A stretch of 64,000 nt of DNA from Streptomyces griseoviridis (GTDB lineage Bacteria; Actinomycetota; Actinomycetes; Streptomycetales; Streptomycetaceae): positions 248,001 to 312,000 of the forward strand of contig BMSM01000001.1 of NCBI GenBank assembly GCA_014649155.1. Reading direction: 5' to 3'. Positions 7,930 through 15,900 of this stretch are shown one piece after another. Position 1 is the stretch's first letter. The number at the start of each line of letters is the position of its first letter. The notes beneath the pieces were generated by a model. The model ran no database searches. It worked only from the letters and a program-made list of their open reading frames with translations, and was not told the DNA's origin. A program made the translations under genes and the position numbers.

Positions 7930-9708
7930 TCAGTGCTGAGGATGCAGACCGGTGAAGTTGGTCCATGGGCTTCTCTTGTCCGGGCGTCCCCCCGGCATCA
8001 TCCGGTTGAGTCGGTCCTCCATTTCCCGGTTCCCGCTCTCCATCGTGCCCGGTCCGAAATCCACGCTGTGAGTCACGTTCACGTGAGGCATGTACTTCTC
8101 GATCCATGCCGCACAGTCACTGCTCGCGCTGCATGGTTCTCGTTCCGTGTAGAGATCTTTCACGTGGTGACCCGTGTCATTCTGCAGGAATGGTACTCCC
8201 AGTACCTTCTCCGAATGAACGGGGTTGTTGCTGCGACCAACGAGTATGAACTCCCGACGGTCGCCGTCGTGGTCGTACTCCACGCGTGCCGCCGCGTAGT
8301 TGTTGCTGGTGAACTTCAGCTCGTTGCTCCCGCTCTGTTCGCTGTAGTTCCCGTAGCTGCCCTGCTCGTGTCGGGCCAGCGCGGTCGCGCGTGACAGTTC
8401 GTCTTCGTAGAAGGGGACCCTGGTGGAGGACTTGCGAGGACGCGAGTCCCGTTCCTCCTTTGTACTTTCCCCCCATGAGTAAGGATTGTTCTTGCCCGTG
8501 GGACGCCTGGGTAGTGTGTCCTGGGTTTTACCCGTCAGCTTCAACGGAATACCCAGCAGCTCCCGGTCCTTGTCCGTGAGATCCGCCGGACCGTTTCCAG
8601 TCAGCCGCTGTATCTTTCCCTTGTCACCCAGCAGATAGACCGGCTTTTCGCTCAATTGTGCGCGCAGTTCGTCGCGGGTCGGCTCCCGCTTGTGAATCTT
8701 GTGCAGGTTCTGGGCGATGCTCTCATCGTTGTCCCGATGGTTGTCGCGCATCGTCCCGACGCCGTTCTTCATGTCTTTCCCGACATGCTGCACGGCTTTC
8801 TTGACGCCCTGCTCGATCCCGTCCATCGCCGTGTCCAGGGCACTGTTCACGGCGTTGGCTATGGAGTCCTTGCCCCGGGTGTTCCCCTGTCGCGTCCTCG
8901 CCGTGCGCAGGTGCGACAGGCTCTTGCCGTCGAAGTGGTCGCCGGCTCCCTTGAGGGCGTTCTCCAGTGCGGTGTACGACTCCAGGTCGACGCCGATCTT
9001 CCCCGCGCCGCCGCCTGTCCCGCCCCCGCCGCCCGGCCCCGCGGAGGCGATCTGCAGGGACGTCCTCCCGGCGTCCGACGCGGAGTCCTTGCCCGCCTGG
9101 AGCGTCTTGCCCAGGTCCACGTCGTCCTGGAGCCCCAGTGCCTTCGAGCCCGTCTGGACCACCAGGTCTCCGACCATCGCACCGATCGCTTCCTCGATCG
9201 GTGCGGTGACCCGGGACATGATCTCGTCGACGACCTGTTCCTGGACCTCTTTGAAGATGCGTTTCACCGCGATGCGGCACGCCTGGGTGCCGGCCAGTCC
9301 CATCAGCGACGACATCCCGAGGGTGACCGGGGCGGCGGCGACCGCGGCGGCGATCTCGGCGGCCAGGATGCCGAGCTGGGCGATCGCCGCGAGTTTCGCG
9401 CCCTCGATCAGTACCGCGACCGCGTCCAGGCCGTCACCGGCCGCCCGCCCGATGTCCGCGAGGCCGGTCAGGTGCTTGCCCTTGACCTTGTCCCAGTGGG
9501 CGGCCAGCGCGTCGACGGCCGGGCCCTCGTTGGCGCCCAGCATGTCCTGGACCACGGTGTGCAGGTCGGCGGTGCCGTTGTCCAGGCTGGTCGCGAACTC
9601 CCGCATGGAATCCGCCATGGCCCGGTAGTCGTCCTCGTCGACGTTGGGCCAGGAGACGCCGATCAGATCGAGCGCCTCGTCGAGATAGCTCGGCAGCACG
9701 ACACCCAT
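7930..9708 (-). CDS. Polymorphic toxin with C-terminal nucleic-acid deaminase domain
   Basis: This 592-residue protein starts at ATG 9708 behind a GGGGG ribosome binding site. The N-terminus (LPSYLDEALDLIGVSWPNVD, then helical to about residue 85) is of the WXG/type VII secretion-associated kind seen on large actinobacterial toxins. A hydrophobic helical stretch follows at about 100-140, then a Gly-rich hinge at 223-236 and a charged linker. The last 110 residues contain VHSE (H498-x-E500) and EPCSASSDC (C526-x5-C532), then PHVNVTHSVDFG, the zinc-deaminase layout of the XOO_2897-like toxin family. The predicted activity is deamination of a base in nucleic acid or nucleotides of a competitor; the exact substrate is unknown. 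The SUKH-4 gene directly downstream is the expected antidote. Confidence 0.75.
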   Translation of the reverse strand: MGVVLPSYLDEALDLIGVSWPNVDEDDYRAMADSMREFATSLDNGTADLHTVVQDMLGANEGPAVDALAAHWDKVKGKHLTGLADIGRAAGDGLDAVAVLIEGAKLAAIAQLGILAAEIAAAVAAAPVTLGMSSLMGLAGTQACRIAVKRIFKEVQEQVVDEIMSRVTAPIEEAIGAMVGDLVVQTGSKALGLQDDVDLGKTLQAGKDSASDAGRTSLQIASAGPGGGGGTGGGAGKIGVDLESYTALENALKGAGDHFDGKSLSHLRTARTRQGNTRGKDSIANAVNSALDTAMDGIEQGVKKAVQHVGKDMKNGVGTMRDNHRDNDESIAQNLHKIHKREPTRDELRAQLSEKPVYLLGDKGKIQRLTGNGPADLTDKDRELLGIPLKLTGKTQDTLPRRPTGKNNPYSWGESTKEERDSRPRKSSTRVPFYEDELSRATALARHEQGSYGNYSEQSGSNELKFTSNNYAAARVEYDHDGDRREFILVGRSNNPVHSEKVLGVPFLQNDTGHHVKDLYTEREPCSASSDCAAWIEKYMPHVNVTHSVDFGPGTMESGNREMEDRLNRMMPGGRPDKRSPWTNFTGLHPQH

Positions 9709-9833
9709 GTGCACCCCCGTGATGGTCGGCCTGCTCGCGGAAATCATCCTTACGGGGGGATGCGCGGTCAACTGTGCGAAAGGTGTGCCTCTTTGGGGGA
9801 GTGGTGAGGGTCGGTCCGGTGGTGCCGTCGCCC

Positions 9834-9877
9834 GACATGACAGATGACAGATATTGAAATCTGTCATCTGTCATGTC
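9834..9877. promoter_or_regulatory. Operator-like 19-bp perfect inverted repeat
   Basis: Arms GACATGACAGATGACAGAT (9834-9852) and its exact complement (9859-9877) flank the 6-nt spacer ATTGAA. Each arm contains a direct repeat of ATGACAG. It sits between the divergent toxin gene and the aldo/keto reductase, ending 12 bp before the reductase start. That is the expected place for the operator of the TetR gene at 10918, which follows the reductase on the same strand. Confidence 0.75.
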
Positions 9878-9888
9878 ATCGTGAGGGC

Positions 9889-10893
9889 ATGACGATGACA
9901 ACGCGCTCTCTCGGAACCACCGGCCCCCGGGTCTCCGCCCTCGGGCTCGGCTGCATGGGGATGTCCGCGCTCTACGGTGACGCGGACCGGGCGGAGTCGG
10001 TCGCCACCCTGCACGCCGCGCTCGACGCCGGGGTGACGCTCCTGGACACCGGCGACTTCTACGCCATGGGGCACAACGAGATGCTGATCGGCGAGGCCCT
10101 GCGCGCCGCGCCCGCCGCCGCGCGGGAGCGGGCGCTGGTCAGCGTGAAGTTCGGCGCGCTGCGCGACCCGGACGGTGGCTGGGCGGGGTACGACGGGCGG
10201 CCCGCCGCCGTGAAGAACTTCGCCGCGTACTCGCTCCAGCGGCTCGGCGTCGACCACATCGACGTCTACCGGATCGCCCGCCTCGACCCCGACGTGCCGA
10301 TCGAGGAGACGGTCGGCGCCATCGCCGAACTGGTGGAGAAGGGGTACGTCCGCCACATCGGCCTCAGCGAGGTCGGGGCCGGCACCATCCGGCGGGCCGC
10401 CGCCACCGCGCCGATCAGCGACCTCCAGATCGAGTACTCCCTCATCTCGCGCGGCATCGAGGACGAGATCCTGCCGGCCGTCCGCGAGCTGGGCATCGGC
10501 GTCACCGCGTACGGCGTGCTCTCGCGCGGGCTGATCTCCGGGCACTTCACCGCCGACCGGCAGCTCGCCCCCACCGACTTCCGCGCCCACTCCCCGCGCT
10601 TCCAGGGCGACAACCTGCGGCACAACCTGGACCTCGTGGAGGCCCTGCGGAAGATCGCCGAGGACAGGGGCGTGACCGTCGCGCAGATCGCCATCGCCTG
10701 GGTGCTCGGCCGGGGGACCGACATCGTGCCGCTGGTCGGCGCGCGTACCCGGGAGCGGCTGGCGGAGGCGCTGGGCGCGCTGGACGTCACCCTGGACGCC
10801 GCCGACCTGGCCGCGATCGAGGAGGCCGTGCCGCCCGGCGCCGCCGCCGGTGAGCGCTACCCGGCGCCCCAGATGGCCCACGTGGAGCGCTGA
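9889..10893 (+). CDS. Aldo/keto reductase
   Basis: This 334-residue TIM-barrel oxidoreductase starts at ATG 9889 after GTGAGGG. Catalytic residues Asp53, Tyr58 (DTGDFYAMG) and Lys87 (VSVKFG) are present. The usual catalytic His (as in YYQHR) is Ala130 in DVYRIARLDP, an oddity shared with the second reductase in this window. The NADPH-binding end GRGTDIVPLVGARTRERL is intact. It probably reduces small aldehydes or ketones. Only 24 bp separate it from the downstream TetR gene, which is its likely regulator through the palindrome upstream. Confidence 0.87.
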   Translation: MTMTTRSLGTTGPRVSALGLGCMGMSALYGDADRAESVATLHAALDAGVTLLDTGDFYAMGHNEMLIGEALRAAPAAARERALVSVKFGALRDPDGGWAGYDGRPAAVKNFAAYSLQRLGVDHIDVYRIARLDPDVPIEETVGAIAELVEKGYVRHIGLSEVGAGTIRRAAATAPISDLQIEYSLISRGIEDEILPAVRELGIGVTAYGVLSRGLISGHFTADRQLAPTDFRAHSPRFQGDNLRHNLDLVEALRKIAEDRGVTVAQIAIAWVLGRGTDIVPLVGARTRERLAEALGALDVTLDAADLAAIEEAVPPGAAAGERYPAPQMAHVER

Positions 10894-10917
10894 CCCGTGC
10901 CCGGTACGGTCTAGGAC

Positions 10918-11520
10918 ATGGCACCGACCTCCGAGACCCTGACCGCCGAGCGCATCCTCGAAGCCACCGAGGAGGTGCTGCGCCGCCACGGCCCCGCCAA
11001 GGCGACCGTGGTGGACGTGGCCCGCGCGCTCGGCGTCAGCCACGGCAGCGTCTACCGGCACTTCCGCACCAAGGCGGCGCTGCGCGAGGCGGTCACCAAG
11101 CGGTGGCTGGACCGCAGCTCCGAGGCGCTGGCCGGGATCGCCGCCGCCGACCGGGACCCGGAGGACCGGCTGCGGGACTGGGCCAGGGGCCTGTTCGAGG
11201 CCAAGCGCCGCAAGGCGGGTGACGACCCCGAGCTGTTCGCCACGTACTCGGTGCTGGTCGGGGAGAACGGCACGGTGGTCGGGGACCATCTCGACGACCT
11301 GACCGGCCAGTTGACCCGGATCGTGCGGGACGGGATGGCGGCGGGCGTCTTCGCCGCCGGTGACCCGGCGACGGCCGCCGGCGCGTTCTTCCAGGCCACC
11401 GCCTGCTTCCACGACCCCTGCCACGCGGCGCGGTGGCGGCGGCCGGGGATCGACGAGGAGTTCGAGGCCGTCGTGGAGCTGCTGGTGCGGGGGCTGAGGG
11501 GTAGCCGTCGTCCTGTGTGA
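10918..11520 (+). CDS. TetR family transcriptional regulator
   Basis: This 200-residue protein has the TetR N-terminal helix-turn-helix: RILEATEEVLRRHGPAKATV, VDVARALGVSHGSVYRHFRT. The effector-binding C-terminal domain is all-helical and resembles the class often encoded beside aldo/keto reductases in Streptomyces. It starts with ATG 10918; TACGGT lies seven bases upstream and could be a leaderless -10, and AGGA is also close to the start. It probably represses the upstream reductase and itself through the 9834-9877 palindrome; the ligand is unknown. Confidence 0.9.
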   Translation: MAPTSETLTAERILEATEEVLRRHGPAKATVVDVARALGVSHGSVYRHFRTKAALREAVTKRWLDRSSEALAGIAAADRDPEDRLRDWARGLFEAKRRKAGDDPELFATYSVLVGENGTVVGDHLDDLTGQLTRIVRDGMAAGVFAAGDPATAAGAFFQATACFHDPCHAARWRRPGIDEEFEAVVELLVRGLRGSRRPV

Positions 11521-11603
11521 CAGGGGTGGCCCTCCGAAGTGCGGGAACCCGGCGCATACCGGAAGGTGAGGGTGCCAGGGGCGAGCACGCGTGGAGGACG
11601 GTC

Positions 11604-12896
11604 ATGGCTGAGGACAAGGCGGCGCGAGGGCTTCCGGGGCCGGTCGGTGCCGCTGTCACGGCGCTGGGACGGGTGCCGGGCGCCGGGACGGTCGGCAAGG
11701 TGGCCGGCGGGGTACTGGACCGGATCGGCGCGGTGTCGCCCCGCGGACGGCGGCTGGCCGTGTACACCGGGGCCGGGGTGGCGGGGATCGCCGGACTCGT
11801 GGAGTGGCCCGTGGCGGTCGCCGGAGCGGCGGTCGCCTGGCTGACCCGGCCGCGTGAGCGGGAGACACCGGAGACAGGTGAGGCGCCGAAGACGGGTGAG
11901 ACGCCGGAGACCGGCCGGGTCGCTGGTGCGGATGCGGATGCGGACTCGGGTGCGGCGGCCGGTGGGGGGACCGGGACCGCCGGCCAGGAGTCGGCGGCTG
12001 AGGTCCGTAGGACGGCGGCGGAGGTACGGCGGACAGCGGCGCGGGCCGCCGAACGGGCGACCGGGGCCGGAACCGGGACCACGGCCAGGACCGCCAGGAC
12101 GGTGGCCTCGGCCGGGGCGGCCAGGTCGGCCCAGCCGGCCAGGACGGCCCGGTCGGCGAAGGCGGTCGAGGCGGCCAGGACGGCTGAGCCGGCCAAGCCG
12201 GAGGGCAGGGCCGCCACCGGGAACGCGGTGGCCGGGAGCGGGTCGGCGGACGGGAAGGGACGTAAGGCCGCCCAGGCCGGCAAGGGAGCCGCAGCGGGCC
12301 GCGGGGCCGCCGCGTCCGGGATGACGAGCGGGACGCGGGCCGGGAACACGGCCGCGGCCAGGAGCGCGGGGGCCGTGGCCCGCAGCGGCGCGGCCACCCG
12401 GAGCACGACCGCCGCGAAGCGGGCCGAAACCGCCGCCCGGCAGACGGATACGGCCGCCCGGCCGACCGGTACCCCCGAGAAGAGGACGGGTACGGCCGCC
12501 CGGCCGACCGGTACCCCGGAGAAGAGGACGGATACGGCCGCCCGGCCGACCGGGACCACGGCGCGGCGGTCCGGCACCGCCGCGAAGAGGACGGGTACGG
12601 CGGCGACGCGGGCCGGGGCCTCCGCCCGGCGGACGGGTACCGCCGCGAAGGAGACGGGCACGGCGGCGCGGCGGGCCGGGGCGTCCGCCGAGAAGGGCGG
12701 CGCCGCGACCGGTGCCGTGGATGACAAGGGGTCCGTCGCGGGGAAGGCCGCCCGGTCGCGGAGTGTGGCCACCACCGCGCACGCCTCTCCCGGAGGCAAG
12801 GCCACCGCACGCAAGGCGGCCAAGAAGTCGGCGGCGAAGCCGGTCGGCAGGCCGGCGGCGAAGCCGGTGGGCAAGCCGGGGCGGAAGGCGGACTGA
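11604..12896 (+). CDS. Ala/Arg/Thr/Lys-rich low-complexity protein with one membrane segment
   Basis: The protein is 430 residues, with ATG 11604 after GGAGGACG. Residues about 1-75 form an ordered domain ending in a hydrophobic segment (LAVYTGAGVAGIAGLVEWPV, then AVAGAAVAWL). The remainder is a very basic tail rich in Ala, Thr, Arg, Gly and Lys, with a 14-residue repeat TAARPTGTPEKRTG near 12447-12570 and a lysine/alanine end (ARKAAKKSAAKPVGRPAAKP) like histone H1 or HupS tails. It could tether nucleic acid or another polyanion to the membrane. The next gene, a giant P-type ATPase, starts 13 bp after its stop, so the two are probably functionally linked. It matches no family I can name. Confidence 0.6.
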   Translation: MAEDKAARGLPGPVGAAVTALGRVPGAGTVGKVAGGVLDRIGAVSPRGRRLAVYTGAGVAGIAGLVEWPVAVAGAAVAWLTRPRERETPETGEAPKTGETPETGRVAGADADADSGAAAGGGTGTAGQESAAEVRRTAAEVRRTAARAAERATGAGTGTTARTARTVASAGAARSAQPARTARSAKAVEAARTAEPAKPEGRAATGNAVAGSGSADGKGRKAAQAGKGAAAGRGAAASGMTSGTRAGNTAAARSAGAVARSGAATRSTTAAKRAETAARQTDTAARPTGTPEKRTGTAARPTGTPEKRTDTAARPTGTTARRSGTAAKRTGTAATRAGASARRTGTAAKETGTAARRAGASAEKGGAATGAVDDKGSVAGKAARSRSVATTAHASPGGKATARKAAKKSAAKPVGRPAAKPVGKPGRKAD

Positions 12897-12909
12897 AGGG
12901 GCGTTGGTG

Positions 12910-15900
12910 ATGAGGGCTGGACTCTTGAGTCGTTCGTCCGGGGCCGTCGCCGGGGTCGTCCTCGCGGGGCCCCGGCTGCTCGCGCGGGGTGCCGCGCCCG
13001 CCGTCGGTGCCGCGGCCGGTGCCGTCGCGGGCGGCGCACGAGCCGGCGTACGCACCGCGGACTTCGCGGCGCGCGCGGCGCGGGTTGCCCGTGCCGCGCT
13101 GCCGGGCGGCGCCCCCGAGTGGCGGGCCGGGACCCGCGCCCACCTCGCGCTGCGGCCGGACGGGACGGGGACGGCACGCCGGGCGGGCGGTGTCGAGCAG
13201 GCGGCCCGGCGGGTGGCCGCGGCGCTGGCCGCGCACCCCGACGTGGCGCTCGCCTACTGGGACACCGGGCTGGCCCGCCTGGTGGTGACCGCCACCGAGG
13301 ACGCGCTGACCGACCGGGTGGTGGACCGGGCGACCGCCCTGGCCGAGCGGCACGGACTGGCCCGCGCCGAAGACGCCGGGGGAGACGCCGAGGAGCTGTC
13401 CCACCCCGGCGACCCCGTCTCCGTACGGGTCGCCGCGGCGGCGCTCGGCGCCGACGTGCTCGGGATCGCCGCCGGCGTGACCGCCGCCGCGCTGCGGCTG
13501 CCGCCCACGCCCCGGCTGGTGACGGCCGTGGCCACGCTGCTGCGCGAGAACCCCGCCTTCCGGGCCTGGCTGCGCGGCCGGCTCGGCGGCGCCCGGATGG
13601 ACGTGGTGCTGGCCGCCGGCAACGCCGCCGTGCACGGCGCCGGGCAGAGTCCGGCCTCGCTCGTCCTCGACGGGGCGCTGCGCGCCTGCCAGCTCGCGGA
13701 GGCGGTGGCCCGGTCGGCGGCGTTCGAGGCCGTGCACGACCAGGTGTGCGCGCCGGAGCGCGGTGGTCTGCCGGGCGCCCCGGCGCTCCGCCCGCCGCTG
13801 CGCTCCTCGCCCGCCCAGGAGTACGCCGCCCACGCCTCCACCGGCAGCGTGGCGGGCGCGCTGGCCACGCTCCTCGTCAAGCACGACCTCGGCGAGGCCG
13901 CGGAGGCGGTGCTCGCGGGGTCGCCGAAGGCCGCCCGGTACGGGCCCGCCGCCTTCCACGCCGTCCTCGGCGGTGCCCTGTCCCGCACCGGCGTCCTGGT
14001 CCGCGACCCGGAGCGGCTGCGGCAGCTGGAGACGGCCGGCACGGTCGTGCTGCACCCGAGCGCGCTGCGGCGGCCGGGCGAGAGCGCGGACCCGTGGACC
14101 GAGGAGGTCCTGGACGCGGCACGCCGCGCGGGGCTGCGGGTGGTGATGGTGGAGGACCCGGCGCTGGCCGACTTCACCGGCCTCGCCGACCAGGTCGTCG
14201 GCGGGGACCGCCCGCTGCGCGAGGTGGTCGACGAGCTGCGCGCCGAGGACGGCGGTGTCCTCACCGTCGTACGGCCCGTCTCCTCCGACGACGAGGACCT
14301 GCTCGCCGGTCTGCTCGGCGGGGACGTCGCCGTGGCCCTCGCGGACGGGGACGGGCCGGTCGCCTGGGGCGCGGACGTGCTGGCGCCGCACGGGCTGGCC
14401 GATGTGTGGCGGCTGCTGCGGGCGGTGCCGGCGGCGCGTGGCGTCGGGCGCCGGGCGCAGGTGCTGGCCCGGTCCGGGGCCGCGCTGTCGGGACTGCTGG
14501 TGGCGGTGGGGGAGTCCCGTAAGGGGCGTGGCTCACCGCTGCTGCCGGGACTGCGGCACGCACCCGTCGACGCGGGCGCGCTGGCTGCCCTGGTCTCCGG
14601 GGCGCGGGCCGCGCTCACCGTGGCGGCGGCCCGCGCGCCCCGCCCCCGGCCCCGGGTGGCCTGGCACGAACTGGACCCCGGCGACGTACGGGAGCGGCTG
14701 GCCGGGCAGCGGGAGCCGGAGCCGTCGGCGGGCGAGCGGCTGGCGGCCCGCGCCCGGGAGACGTACCGCAGGGCGGCCCGGACGCCGGTGCTCGCGCCGG
14801 TCGCCTGGGCCGTGCAGCTGGCCGGCGCGGTCCGCGGGGAGCTGGACGACCCGCTGACCCCGGTCCTCGCGGTCGGGTCGGCCGCCGAGGCGATCCTCGG
14901 GTCCGTGCTGGACGCCGCGCTGGTCGTCGGCGCCCTCGATCTGAACGCCCTGGTCGGCGGGTTGCAGCGGCTGCGCGCCGAACGGGCGCTGGCCGGACTC
15001 CTCGCCCAGCAGAAGCAGAAGGCGCGGCTCACGGACGAGGACGGAGACCCGGAGCGCGCGGACCGGGTCGTGGACGCCGCCAGGCTCCGCCCCGGGGACG
15101 TCATCGCCCTGAACACCGACGACGTGGTGCCCGCCGACGCCCGGCTGCTGTGGGAGGACGGCCTGGAGGTCGACGAATCGGCGCTGACCGGCGAGTCGCT
15201 GCCGGTGGACAAGGCCTTGGACCCGACGCCGCGCGCGCCGGTCGCCGAGCGGCACTGCATGGTCTTCGAGGGCACCACCGTGGTCGCCGGGCGGGCCCGC
15301 GCCGTCGTGGTGGACACCGGGGACCGTACGGAGGCGGCCCGCGCCGTCTCACTGGCCTCGCGGACGCCCGCCGCGGCGGGCGTCCAGGCCCGGCTCCAGG
15401 AGCTGACCGGCAAGGCGCTGCCGCTCACCCTGGCGGGCGGCGCCGCGGTGACCGGCCTGTCGCTGCTGCGCGGGGCGCCGATCCGGCAGGCCGTGAGCGG
15501 CGGCGTGTCGGTGGCGGTGGCCGCCGTGCCCGAGGGGCTGCCGCTGGTGGCGACGGTCGCCCAGCTCGCGGCGGCCCGCCGGCTCGGGCGGCGCGGCGTG
15601 CTGGTCCGCACCCCGCGCACCCTGGAGGCGCTGGGCCGGATGGACACCGTCTGCTTCGACAAGACCGGCACGCTCACCGAGAACCGGCTGCGGCTGGTGA
15701 AGGTCGCCGACGTGGACGGCACCGTGCACCGGGCGTCCGCGCCCCAGGCCGCCGAGGCGGTCCGGGTCGCCGCCCGCGCCTGCCCCCGCCTCGACGGCGA
15801 CGGCACCCGGCCCACCCACGCCACCGACGAGGCGGTGCTGGCCGCCGCCGGGGACGACCCGCGGTGGGAGCAGACCGAGGGCCTGCCCTTCGAGACCTCG

